Under the pieces are notes generated by a model that searched no databases, was not told the origin of the DNA, and worked only from the letters and a program-made list of their open reading frames with translations. This document shows, in pieces, positions 41,907-52,954 of a DNA stretch of 64,000 nt. The number at the start of each line of letters is the position of its first letter. Position 1 is the first letter of the stretch. The translations under genes and the position numbers were made by a program. The DNA is taken from the NCBI GenBank assembly GCA_963678675.1, contig OY783196.1, forward strand, positions 12,945,138 through 13,009,137. Reading direction: 5' to 3'. Source of the DNA: Xiphydria camelus. Taxonomy: Eukaryota > Arthropoda > Insecta > Hymenoptera > Xiphydriidae.

Positions 41907-43390
41907 CACAGGCCTGCGATGAAAAAAATACAAGGGAAGTGACAACTGAACTTTATGTCTTTTTTGGTGTTGATTGAGAAAAAAATAATAAAAAAGTTCT
42001 ATCACGTCAAGTTTTTTTGAAAAAATCAAATTTACTTTTTTATCGATATATTAGGAAAGCGTTTTCGCGCGGACGAACCAGCGACTCGAGACGATGTCGG
42101 ACACGAACAACAGTTTACAAATAATAAAATTTCACGAATTTATATATTTTTGTATTGAATACACCAGAAATCGTTAAATTTTACACTCTGTAATTATAAT
42201 TTTTGTGTGGTATTTAGTAAAACAATCCCCAAGTGCACGACTATCCAAGCGAATGCAAGCCTCGTTTACGAAATACCTTATCTCACTAGGAAGTAAACAT
42301 ACCTATCGAGTTCGAAAGCGCCAGGGCACAGTATAGGGCGATTGGGTAACTGCACAAAACAGATAGAGTGCCATCTGTGGCACGCACCAAGCATTAAGCA
42401 GATGCCCGTGGTATAAGCGCTGTTTACACGTTATTTTGGATAATAATTGAAGTGTTTTACCTATGAGATTTAATCAACATGGCCTCAATTATAATAGAAT
42501 GTGGATTTCAAAGCATTAAAATAAATTCTTTCCGTGGAAAATCGTTATCAAAAGGTAAATACAAGCAGCGCCACCAAGCTGGGTTTCTTGGCGAAACTTG
42601 GATGTACATTCTCTATATGTACACGTGTAACACAAACAAAAGCTACGTTTGTGGAAGTACGCTAGAGCCCTATAGGTACGGGCACACTTCGAGTGGACGC
42701 GTCGTACCGCACGAGCGATAAATCTTATCGCGCATCGGAAATAAACATATCGTGTTTATGTGTGAAAATATGGTGCAGTGCCGCTACTTCTCAAAAAATT
42801 CGGGTGAGAATGTTTAATGTTTTCTCGCACGTGGAGTCGAAATATATCGAGTTCGGCGTCGCTGAGTGACGGATCGAACTGCTGGGCGCAGAAGCTACAC
42901 TACCCGGGCGCCTCTAAGGCGCCCCTCCACCGCAAAGGGTTTAAAAAGAAATTATAAAATAGTATGTTGGTGATTTTTCTCTAGAAACTACACCATAAGT
43001 TGATGTATTTAAGTTTAAACCCAAGGGAACGTTCAGTTTTCCTCTCGACCAGAGGCGGCTCCTGCGATCTGGTCGAACAGTGGTTTTCATACATTTAAAC
43101 CTATACAAAATAATCGATTGCTGAAAAATTAATTTGCCTCACCAAGAATCGATTATTTTACATGTATTTCAATAGATAAAAACCACTGTTGCCAGATAGT
43201 ACGCAAAATTGTTCGAGATAATTAATTTTCAAATAGGATTCTAGCAAAAATAGTGATATCGATTTTACAAAAAATCCTGACGTGATGGGAAAAAATGGAG
43301 ATCATTTTAGAAATTAGCACACCAAATAACATAAAAATCAGCGAAAACTTCTCTTGTATTTTTCAAAAACTTTAATTTCGCAGGCCTGTG
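41907..43390. mobile_element. 1.5-kb element with CACAGGCCTGCGA ends
   Basis: Ends CACAGGCCTGCGA and CGCAGGCCTGTG with TTA on both sides (41904-41906 and 43391-43393). TIR similarity runs about 80 bp (AAATACAAGRGAAGT, GGTGTGCTAA-like). The interior includes a GC-rich CCCGGGCGCCTCTAAGGCGC patch near 42904 and a small palindromic insert at 43073-43193. An 80-codon frame at 42479 has no recognisable domain. Confidence 0.65.
43073..43193. mobile_element. 121-bp palindromic MITE
   Basis: AACAGTGGTTTTCATACATT faces AAAAACCACTGTT, with inner AATAATCGATT / AATCGATTATT. Nested in the CACAGG element. Confidence 0.6.
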
Positions 43391-43399
43391 TTATAAAAT

Positions 43400-43851
43400 C
43401 ATTTCAAAATATCACGAGAATAAATCAAAAGTAACGTGGTTATAATTAATTGACTCGTATCGGTATAAAATATGAGACTTTAATTTTGTGGTAATAAAAA
43501 GCTGTTCTCCTACATGTACATATTCTCCTTGTGAATAAATTTCAAGTAGTGAAATCTTGTCACAAAAACAGATCCTCTGTAAAAAAAAAGGCAGCATGTT
43601 CATTCAGTGCCAAAAAAATTGATACGTAAAATACTCTCCAAAAAAGATTAGAAATCAATTAAGATCGCCATGTTCAAGATCTATATATAAAAAATAAAAG
43701 GCATCATTTGAAAGGAAAATGATTGTAAATCAAGTTACTAAAAAATTCGACGACAAAAAATTTATAAAAAAATTTTCGATTCGAATTATATTCGATGTTT
43801 ATGCACTTATGATTTTAAATAAATTCATACACTTATATGATACCACCAGTA
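43400..43851 (+). repeat. Q repeat, long copy
   Basis: TGAGACTTTAATTTTGTGGT, GCAGCATGTTCATTCAGTGC and TTGATACGTAAAATACTCTC, ending GATACCACCAGTA. Other copies: 44252-44500 (minus), 44960-45235 (plus), 45350-45720 (minus), 50690-52010 (minus, interrupted). Non-coding, no TIR identified. Confidence 0.8.
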
Positions 43852-43853
43852 TA

Positions 43854-44249
43854 CAGGGTGTTACTGAATGATAGGCCGTAATTGCAAGAGCACATTACTG
43901 AATCAATTTCCAGTAGAAAAGTTCATATTAATAAGTGTCCTAAAATGTCTGGTTTTCAAGATACAGGACGTCAGTTTAAAAAAAAATCGGTTTTTTAATA
44001 ATATCTCAAAGATTCTTGTGCCGATTTTGTTGACATTTGGCACTGTTGTTTATTGTAATAAGACGCTAAGTTAGCACTAACTAGAAGATAATTATGAGTT
44101 CCAGTGGCGTCCCGGGGGACAGTCTCACGAATAATATTGACAAAAAAAGTGTACATTTTAGGACACATGTTAATATGAACTTTTCTACTGAAAATTGATT
44201 CAGTAAAATGTGCCCTTGTAATTACGGCCTATCATTAAGTAACACCCTG
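43854..44249. mobile_element. 400-bp fold-back with CAGGGTGTTAC ends
   Basis: TA|CAGGGTGTTACTGAATGATA and ATCATTAAGTAACACCCTG|TA. Arms about 90-110 bp with variants of GGCCGTAATTGCAAGAGCAC and AAAAGTTCATATTAATA, loop about 200 bp. A member of the CAGGGTG group, between two opposed Q copies. Confidence 0.85.
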
Positions 44250-44251
44250 TA

Positions 44252-44958
44252 TAATGGAAAAAATATGAAAACTTAAATGCGGCAAGTTCTTCTTTATGAA
44301 AATTTGTTTATAAATGTTTGTCGTCGAATTTTTTAGTAACTTGATTTATAATAATTTTCCTTCCAAATGATGCTTTTTATTTTTGATACATAAATCTTGA
44401 ACATTGCGATCTTAATTGATTTCTAATCTTTTTTGGAGAGTATTTTACGTATCAATTTTTTTGGCACTGAATGAACATGCCGCCTTTTTTTACAGTTATA
44501 TTTACAAGATAAATATTTTCTTTTTTAACAAAAAATCCGTTGAATATCAAAGGGTATAAAGAAAGCAATGTAGCGTCACATTTTTCACTTTGAAATAAAC
44601 GGCATTCACGCCTACCATCTTTCCAAAAGTGGCCAAATGTGCTCCGGTCCCCCCTATGCACATATTTACCTGTTTATGTTTGATAATAACTTTTGGACGC
44701 AGATTTTTATGAGCAAAAATTTGACCACGTTCTACTATTAAGATTTAATTTGAGGTTACGTGCTGCTTTGCTGTGGGAAACTACAATCTGGTGGCGAATA
44801 TTAACGCCATTTAGGCCACCTTCAATACACTGATCTCAATTTGATGGAAGATAACTAGGTACATCTTGAAGGTACAATGATTTAAACTTTTTCCACGCGT
44901 GGCGCAAAGTAAACCCGCAAGGAGCAAAGTAACCCCATTTTTACGGTATTTTAATACC
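44252..44958. repeat. Q repeat (minus) and unassigned flank
   Basis: 44252-44500 is an inverted Q copy. 44501-44958 is non-coding, with CCAAATGTGCTCCGGTCCCC near 44634 and GGAGCAAAGTAACCCC near 44919, both words shared with 11540-12300. Confidence 0.6.
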
Positions 44959-44959
44959 C

Positions 44960-45770
44960 ACAGAAACAAATTCTCTGTAAAAAAAAGGCGGCATGTTCAT
45001 TTAGTGCCAACAAAAATTGATACGTAAAATACTCTGCAAAAAAGGATTTGAAATCAATTAAGATTGCCATGTTCAAGATTTATATATAAAAAAGGCAAAG
45101 TAAAAGGCATCATTTGAAAGGAACATTATTGTGAATCAAGTTACTAAAACATTCGACTACAAAAATTTATTAAAAAAATTTCATAAAAAAGAACTTGCCG
45201 CGTTTAAGATTTCATATTTTGTCCACTATACCGAATAATTGACAGTGCTTTCACGGTGCTCGAGTAATTCATAAATTGCACTGCCGAAGTCAAATTCAGA
45301 GAAATTCAGAAGGCCCCCGTCTGATCGGTTTCTCGTGGGACATTCGGTATACTGGTGGTATCATATAAGTGTATGAATTTATTTAAAATCATAAATGCAT
45401 GAACATCGAATGTAGTTCTGTCTGAATTTTTTATTTTGAAGGAAAAAACGCGGCAAGTTCTTTTTTATGCAATTTTTTAAATAAATTTTTTAGTCGAATG
45501 TTTTAGTAACTTGATTCACAATAATTTTCCTTTTAAATGATTCCTTTTACTCTTTTTATATATAAATCTTGAACATGGCGATCTTCATTGATTTCAAACC
45601 TTTTTTTGGAGAGTATTTTACGTATCAATTTTTGTTGGCACTGAATGAACATACCGCCTTTTTTTAAAGAGAATCTCTTTTTGTGGGGAGATTTCACTAC
45701 TTTTTGGAATTTATTCATCAGGAGAATGTGTACATGTAGAAGAATAGCTTTTTATTATTAAGTATTACTG
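44960..45770. repeat. Two opposed Q copies around a P-like segment
   Basis: Q plus at 44960-45235 and Q minus at 45350-45720, ending in GAATCTCTTTTTGTGGGGAG. Between them 45236-45355 carries AATTGCACTGCCGAAGTCAA and GTGGGACATTCGGTATACTG, a P-like TIR. The block 45240-45480 is repeated at 50580-50898. Confidence 0.7.
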
Positions 45771-45774
45771 CAGA

Positions 45775-46610
45775 ACGAGTAGGTTAGAAGATTTTCATGA
45801 AGACTCACGATTTTCTGACATGTCATCCCGTACAGGTGGAACCGAAGAGGATCTAGCTCGTGTCCTCTCCGTAAAAAGATGACTCGATGGACATCGGAGA
45901 ATGTCAGGCTTGTTACCGAGCGCCTTTCACCCATAGCACTTTCATTACAATATGCGCTTTTCGTTTCAACTATTCCTGCTTTAAGTAACTTTTACTTCTT
46001 TCAAAGTATTTACCATGTACGAATTGTTGATCGGAGGGGGCAGCGATCAATGATTGTGACTAATCGTAGACAAATTATTCCTGCGATGATGTTCCAGTTG
46101 CAAAGCATACACTAGCAAATCAGCTTACAGCATCCGATGTTTAGTATCAACTTTCCTCTTTTGGAACACCCATCACCCGAGCATAATCACGATTATGTTA
46201 ACGTTAATTGCAGAACAGACCGCGAGCTCGGACACATTATCGCAGTAGTAGTTCGGCACACCGAATTGCCTTTTAGTTTTAATAGACGAACTTGTCTACG
46301 ACGAGTCTCTATTGTCGATCGCTGCCTCCTACCACGTACAGTTCATAAAAGGTTATTACCTTGAAAGAAGCAAAAGTTATTGAACGCTGGAATACTTGAA
46401 TGAAACGAGAAGCGCGTATTGCAATTAATGTACCGTAGGTAATAGGCGCTCGGTGACAAGCCTGACATTCTCTGATGTCCATCGAGTCATCTTTTTACGG
46501 ACAGGACAGGAGCTAGGTCCTCTTCGGTTGCACCTGTACGAGATGACATGTCAGAAAATCGTGAGTTTTCATGAAAATCTTCTAACCTAATCGTTCTGCA
46601 GTAATACTTA
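45775..46610. mobile_element. R element, 0.84-kb fold-back
   Basis: Arms of about 160 bp start at GCAGAACGAGTAGGTTAGAA. Both arms are open in the outward-to-inward direction and spell RTG(A/G)TEEDLARVLSVKR, with small changes, before a stop. The centre (about 510 bp) has short frames with VLIDELVYDESLLSIAASYH. A 190-bp-shorter copy is at 52960-53640. Family unknown. Confidence 0.7.
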
Positions 46611-46958
46611 ATATCACTGGAAGTTGAAGCAACAGTTATTGGCAAAATTCGGACATCGTTTTTTAAACACTTGGGGAATCTCATCGAAGAAACCCGAATG
46701 ATTATTTCTTATCACTTCTACAGATTAGTAATCATTATTTACAAATTAACGTTTTCGAGGTTAGATGCTTCGATTTCCCAAATTGACAGCTACCGGAAGA
46801 TCAGACATTTGACACTTTTCGCTCAGCTCGTAAGACCGCAGCGCACTCTCCCGAAGCCAACTCTTAAAGCACTAACCCAACCACTTCCGGCCAAATGTCA
46901 GGGAAATTCAAAATTGGGAGTTTGCCAGAGGACATTCGGTATATGTTGTTACATATAT
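46611..46958 (-). mobile_element. P-family half element
   Basis: Minus strand: GGACATTCGG at 46935 is its outer end, then CCGAAGCCAACTC, GCTGTCAATTTGGGAAATCG, and the leader CTCGAAAACGTTAATTTG with an altered donor (GATTACTAATC). The intron-like GAAGTGATAAGAAATAATCA follows. Confidence 0.65.
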
Positions 46959-47787
46959 TAACTCGAGACGTTGGAATAGTTTTAAGAAATCCTTTTGCAG
47001 GCACCGCTGAAATTTCGCCCTTACTCGTAAATAAATTTCTAGCACAGCATCGATATTTTGCTGCGCTAGTATTCTTCTGGGACTTCCTAAAATAATTATA
47101 AAAACCTCATATAATTCAATCCTAACAAGTACAATCTTATCAAGCTGTACCTCATCGACGAGATTTTTCGACCATAATGATTCCGAAATGTTTCTATGAT
47201 GTTTTGTAACATTCGCGAATTTATCGAAAAATATATATTATGAGTAAAGGAATGTTTCTAACATACGGTAGTGTTCACGAATATTGTAAAATATCGCAGG
47301 AATGTTACAGAAAAGTTACTTGCAAAAACGTGCTTTGCGGGGTGTAAGTAATGATATTTTGTAATTTCCATCGTTACACCAGAGGCGAAGAAGAGATGAA
47401 ATAGAGGTCGGTATATAAATTGGAACTTGTGATAGTATAATACAAAAGAGGAAATATATCGATACAGAAAAAATAATAATAAAGTATTTACTCCATTATT
47501 GTGATCCAATAACATTGTGTGTATCACTTATTTTTCTACCACGACTGTAATTGCTGATAGTGAAGAAAAATCAAATTTATTGGTTGATCCATCCACTATC
47601 AACGATCAACGTCGTGGCAGAAAAATAAGGGATACACAATGGAATTGGATTACAATAATGGAGTAACTAGTTTTTTTTCTCTCTTTATCGATATTTTTCC
47701 TTTTTCTTATTATACTATCACACACAAGTTCCAATTTATATACCGACCTGTCAAACGTGAAGTGTACATGGGGCATTCCGTGCCAAG
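46959..47787. repeat. V repeat region with a palindrome
   Basis: 47030-47240 is an inverted copy of 61500-61720 (TTCTTCTGGGACTTCCTAAA). 47270-47410 is inverted at 55730-55920. 47420-47543 and 47611-47752 form a palindrome around CCACTATC words (arms with GGAATTGGATTACAATAATG). Further V copies: 54128-54250 and 62050-62260. Non-coding. Confidence 0.7.
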
Positions 47788-49233
47788 CTCGACCCCTTCG
47801 ATTTTTTTGAAAAATTTTCCCGAAATTCTACTCCATATTATGCAATTTTTAGGCCGCAGTTTGAGATGTGACCACAATTTTTTCTATTTTTTATCGAATA
47901 TTGAAAATTTAATTTCTTTTTCTTTTAGCGGATTCAATTATCTATAATATCACTCTCTTGACTAAATATCATCCAAAAACATTAAAAATAATTTTGTTGA
48001 AAGCGATCAAATTATTTTAATCAATTAAAAATATTTTATTTGGTCATATCATTTTACACTTCATATAGTCTTTTTATTATTATTTTTTCTCACTTAACAA
48101 TTGCTTATTATATTTCTTAATTGTACTGTAATGTGTAAACTTGTCTGAAACGAAAACGACTTTACTTCCACAATAGGATTTAGTAAACGCGTAATTTTAT
48201 GGATTTTCTGTGTCGCTGGTATTGGTTTTGCATTTCTGAAGCGATCTTCCAATTTTTCTTTCATTGCACTATATTCTTGAATTTTTGAGAATCGGATATT
48301 TGGTAAATTTTTCGACGACCACTCGAACATTTGTATCGGTGTTAATATTTGTAGATGAGGTGGCAACTGCAGGCTAACTTGTGCGGCCATTCTTTTAACT
48401 GTCCCGCCTATTCCATCACAAGGTCCTTTGCCGTGTGCCGTTGCAAAAAAATTCCATTCCGCATTTATTCCATAGTCTCCTTTATAATAAGATAAATTAA
48501 TGCAATGCTTATAATTCTTATATTGTTGAGGTGCACCATCCGAAAAAAAAAAATTTTGTGAACTTCAGATGACAGAGATTTAATAAAATTGATAATAACC
48601 CCAGAGTAAACATGAACAGCAATAGCATCATGATTTAAGCAATCAGAAATAATAACCATACTTTGATAAGTAAGAGTTCATTATCTATCTTATAATAAAT
48701 AACTACAGTGATACCGTCGCTTGATCGTTATTCCAGTGGAATCCCGGTGGAGCATCCTGAACGAACGCATAATTTTCAGCAAAATCAACAATTACTATGA
48801 ATTCATGCTCTTTCAAAGATTCTTTAAGAACTCTCAAATAAGCTGCTTGCTCTTTTGCAATAAAATTATGTCGCAATAAAACCTTAAGTTTTTCACAAAA
48901 GCAATTAAAAAATATATAAAAAGCAATCGTTAAGTGAGAAAAATAATAATAAAAAAGATTATATGAAGTGTAAAATGATATGACCAAATAAAATATTTTA
49001 AATTGATTAAAATAATTTGATCGCTTTCAATAAAATTGTTTTTAATGTTTTTGGACTATATTTAATCAGGAGAGTAAAATTATAGATAATTTAATCCAAA
49101 AAGAAAAAAAAATTAAATTAGGTATCAATATTCGATAAAAAATAGAAAAAATTATGATCACATCTCAAGCTGCGGTTTAAAAGTTGCGTAATAAGTAGTA
49201 GCATTTTGGGAAAATTTTTCAAAAAAATCGAAG
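47788..49233. mobile_element. 1.45-kb fold-back carrying a decayed transposon protein
   Basis: Inverted arms of about 320 bp (47788-48110 and 48915-49233) share CCCTTCGATTTTTTTGAAAA and GATCAAATTATTTTAAT-type words. The 800-bp interior is coding-like on the minus strand. The exact termini are uncertain because similarity fades in AT-rich sequence. Confidence 0.7.
48094..48910 (-). pseudogene. Invertebrate transposon-associated protein, fragments
   Basis: Reading leftward: KESLKEHEFIVIVDFAENYA then GFHWNNDQATV; MVIISDCLNHDAIAVHVYSG; GINAEWNFFATAHGKGPCDG then IGGTVKRMAAQVSLQLPP. I recognise these blocks (DFxENY, ISDC..HD, HGKGxCDGxGG) as a conserved family of long uncharacterised invertebrate proteins found in mobile contexts. 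The spaced Asp residues suggest an RNase-H-like fold, which is inference. Frames shift between blocks, and the segments between the second and third are reduced, so the copy is dead. Confidence 0.6.
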
Positions 49234-49970
49234 GGGTCGGACTTTTTGAAAATGTCGATTTTAATTTTTAAACGTTAATAATTAAGTGATAATTACTTCG
49301 AATAATTTTCTTTTGTTTATTTTATGAAACTACATTTAAAGGCGGAAAAAATGATACCCTACTTTTTATAGATATCGATATTTATTACTAGTCTATCGTT
49401 AATTGAACATTTTTTGCTTCAAAATTTTAAAAATCGATTACCCAATAACGGTTTGGAATAAAAGGCTAAAAACTGGTGTACACGTTGTTTTTAATAAGTA
49501 CTAAAACATATCAAAAATTGAGCGAAATCGAAGAGGGTAAAAAAAAGGTGTGAGTGCCGTTGTACTCACGGAGGATGTGTAAACATCTTACAATTATCTG
49601 CGGTCCGAGTTTAATTGGGGAATATGACGTCGTAGTTCGACATAAAGAAGTTTAATTTTTTCTATAATAAAATATTTATTATTATTATATTAGATTTATA
49701 ACTTACTAGCAGCCCGTCCCGGCTTCGCACGGGTAGATTGTAGATTGATTTTGTCCGTCCACCATTGTTTAAATACATTTTTAGTACAAAACTTTTAGTA
49801 TTTTTCCCGGGCTACGCAATGGTCATATTGGATTTGACCTTGACCATGACCTTCAAGGTTATATCAGGGTCAAATTAATTTTTTTCACGTTCAAATGTGT
49901 CCTTGACCATATTTTTCATGTTACCTTTATTGTCAGCGGAGGTCAAATTTAGGTCAAGTATAGTTCGACT
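49234..49970. other. Non-coding repeat flank
   Basis: CCGTCCCGGCTTCGCACGGG at about 49714 is a word I recognise from dispersed arthropod repeats. From 49840 the sequence is rich in GACCTTGACC / AGGTCAAA words like the 3860-4739 fold-back. No gene. Confidence 0.5.
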
Positions 49971-50463
49971 TTTTGAACACCCTGTATAAGATTTACTAAC
50001 TCAGAAACCTTCGCAGATATGCGTCCAACTGTTCCCCAAATTTTCATCGCAATCGGATGAACGGTTTAGGAAGGCATAATAATCATCCGTACCGGTAATT
50101 TTTGAACACCCTATATAAGATTTACTAACTCAGAAACCTTCGCGGGCATGCGTCCAACCATTTCCCAACTTTTCATCGCAATCGGATGAACGGTTTAGGA
50201 AGGCATAATAATCATCAGTACCGGAACTTTTTGAACACCATTTATAAGATTTACTAACTCAGAAACCTTCGCGGGCATGCGTCCAACCATTCCCCAAAGT
50301 TTCATCGCAATCGGATGAACGGTTTAGGAAGGCATAATAATCATCAGTACCGGTACATTTTGAACACCCTGTATAAGATTTACTAACTCAAACCTTCGCG
50401 GATATGCGTCCAACTGTTCCCCAAATTTTCATCGCAATCGGATGAACGGTTTAGGAAGGCATT
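49971..50463. repeat. 129-bp tandem repeat, 3.8 copies
   Basis: Units start at 49971, 50100, 50229 and 50358, exactly 129 bp apart, each TTTTGAACACCMTDTATAAG...CATCGCAATCGGATGAACGG. The fourth lacks its end and runs into ACCTTAAAGGTCACG. Confidence 0.95.
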
Positions 50464-50574
50464 TGATATTACCTTAAAGGTCACGCGGTTGAGGTCAAAT
50501 CCAATACGACCACTGGGTAGCCAAGGGAAAATCCTTAAAGTTTTATATTAAACATTTTTCTCTAAAATGTTTTC

Positions 50575-52010
50575 CCGTTGAGATAATTGGACAGTGCTAG
50601 AGTGATTCATAAATTGCACTGTCGAAGTCAAATTCAGAGAAATCCAGAAGGCCCCCGCCTGATCGGTTTCCCGTGCGACGTTCGGTATACTGGTGGTATC
50701 ATATAAGTGTATGAATTTATTTAAAATCATAAGTGCATAAACATCGAATATAATTCTCTGTCTGAATTTTTTATTTTGAAGGAAAAAACGCGGCAAGTTC
50801 TTTTTTATTAAAATTTTTTTATAAATTTTTTAGTCGAATTTTTTAGTAACCTGATTTACAATAATTTCCCTTTCAAATGATGCCTTTTACTTTTTATATA
50901 CCGCATGTCCTATGGCCAACCGCGCAGGTGAGCTGCGACCTGAATTCTTGACTTCGGCAGTATTTATGGTACAGTTAGAGTGGGCTTCTCAGACGAGTGC
51001 GCTGCATAAGAACGAAAAGTGTCGACTGCTCTTCTAATAGCTGTCAATTCGGGAGATCGAAGCGTTTCGTGTAACCTCAAAATCGTAAAGTTTTGAATTA
51101 GTAGTGAATAATTTGTAGAAGTGATGAGAAATAATCATAAATAATCTTCCGAATTGACACCTTAGGTATCGCTCACGCCACTTCGTAAAACTACTTCCTA
51201 GACACGCGCGGTGCTAGCGCGGAAATAATTTCTGAAACAAATAGGCATGAGGCGTGTAATTCGGTTGGACATCGAAATAACCAGAATGATTGTTAACTCT
51301 CACTTCTGAACATTACTTACCATTTATTCAAAGATTCACGATTTCGAGCTTATACTTCGATCTCCCGAATTGATAGCCATCGGGAGATCAGACGTTTCAC
51401 ACTTTTCGTAAGAACGCAGCGTAAGAGCGAAAAGCGTCGTCTAATTTCCCGATGGCTGTCAATTCGGAAGATTATTTATGATTATTTCTCATCACTTTTC
51501 TACAAATTATTCACTACTAATTCAAAACTTTACGGTTTTGAGGTTACACGAAACGCTTCGATCTCCCAAATTGACAGCTATTAGAAGAGCAGTCGACACT
51601 TTTCGTTCTTATGCAGCGCACTCGTCTGAAGCCCACTCTAACTGTAGGTACTATAAATACTGCCGAAGTCAAGAATTCAGGTCGCAGCTCACCTGCGCGG
51701 TTGGCCATAGGACATGCGGTATAAATCTTGAACATGGCGATCTTAATTGATTTCAAATCTTTTTTGGAGAGTATTTTACGTATCAATTTTTGTTGGCACT
51801 GAATGAACATGCCGCCTTTTTTTACAGAGAATCTGTTTTTGTGGGGGGATTTCACTACTTTTTGGAATTTATTCATGAGGAAGATACGTACATGTAGAAG
51901 AATAGCTTTTTATTACCACAAAATTAAAGTCTCACATTTTATACCGATACGAGCCAATTAATTATAACCACGTTACTTTTGATTTATTCTCGTGATATTT
52001 TGAAAGGGAC
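50575..52010 (-). repeat. Q repeat (minus), split by a P element
   Basis: 50690-50898 and 51722-52010 together equal one Q copy: ...CTTTTTATA | TAAATCTTGAACATGG..., which is unbroken at 45545-45580. Outside it, 50575-50690 is the P-like segment also found at 45240-45355. Confidence 0.85.
50901..51719. mobile_element. Complete P element, 819 bp
   Basis: TA|CCGCATG...CATGCGG|TA with TA at 50899-50900 and 51720-51721. TIR similarity is long (CCTATGGCCAACCGCGCAGG, TTCTTGACTTCGGCAGTATT). Each arm has GCTGTCAATTCGGGAGATCG-like leader sequence. A second P-derived block (about 51160-51480, duplicate of 40550-40870) sits at the centre. Non-coding; presumably mobilised in trans. Confidence 0.9.
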
Positions 52011-52346
52011 TTATAGACTAGAGAGCCCTTATATTTTTAACTTTGCCTTAGTATTTTGGAGAAATAAAACTTATACCGCTTTCGAATTTACAGGCCATCG
52101 GATTTTTCTTATATTTTGGTCGTCTACAGAAATCCATGAAGACGTTTTACTTTCAACTCTCTAACAAGAGAGGCTCAGGCTTTCGGGTCACCGATTTGGC
52201 CGAATCTTTACTCATTTATAGAGCACCACTAGTATAGTACATCACCACAACCCTAGGGTGCAACACTCAAAAAGAAGAGAAAAAATCACCTCTAAAGTTG
52301 AGCTTTTAAGTATTTGTACAAGTTCTCAACAACGAATTTCCAAGAG

Positions 52347-52421
52347 GCGGCGTGGCCGAGCGGTTAAAGCGCTAGTCTACTAGCTCGGGGATCGCGTGTT
52401 CGAGGCTCCTCGTGTGCTTCT
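52347..52421 (+). pseudogene. tRNA-Ser/Leu-like sequence, left arm
   Basis: GGCGTGGCCGAGCGGTTAAA (box A region of long-variable-arm tRNAs) and CGTGTTCGAGGCTCC (box B), then a 10-T run (TTCTTTTTTTTTG). The anticodon arm is too short and the acceptor stem does not close, so not a working tRNA. Confidence 0.6.
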
Positions 52422-52798
52422 TTTTTTTTGCAAATAAAATGTTCATTTAATCATAATTTGATAACAATCAACGTTATTAAATAATATTTTTTTCCAACGT
52501 GAATGAAGTATGCTTTCCTTTAAATAAATTGAAGACTCCCTGCGCTTGCAGCAATACCGGTTTTATCTCCTGCAGTCATTGTCAACTTAATTTATGTTTT
52601 GAGTGCTTTTATGACAATTATCATCCCACAAATTGTAAGCCTGAGCTCACCGAAAGCGAATAATAACTGCTATTTTTCTACAATTTTAATTTTTTTCAAC
52701 ACAGCTCCCAGATTGAAATTAAAAAAAATATTGATTAGTAACGTTGATTGTTATCAAATTATGATTAAATGAACATTTTTATTTGCAAAAAAAAGAAG

Positions 52799-52870
52799 CA
52801 CATGAGGAGCCTTGAACACGTGATCCCCGAGTTAGTAGACTAGCGCTTTAACCGCTCGGCCACGCCGTCT
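52799..52870 (-). pseudogene. tRNA-Ser/Leu-like sequence, right arm
   Basis: Mirror of 52347-52421 with a few substitutions (GTTAGTAGACTAGCGC on the plus strand). The upstream A-run is its T-run, so both heads point toward the loop. Confidence 0.6.
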
Positions 52871-52954
52871 CTTGGAAACTCGTTGTTGAGAACTTGTACA
52901 AATACTTACAAGCTCAACTTTAGAGGTGATTTTTTCTCTTTTTTTAGAGGTATT

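Larger units (their letters stand above)
52278..52940. mobile_element. 0.66-kb palindrome with tRNA-like arms
   Basis: Arms of about 215 bp (52278-52490 and 52725-52940) share CACCTCTAAAGTTGAGCTTT, the tRNA-like block, a T-run and CATTTAATCATAATTTGATA. The loop is about 235 bp. Architecture parallels 32118-33068 but the sequences are unrelated. Confidence 0.85.

Noticed and set aside
42479..42721. 80-codon plus-strand frame starting MASIIIECGFQ
   Set aside because: No domain, no splice context and located inside a CACAGG element; not distinguishable from chance.
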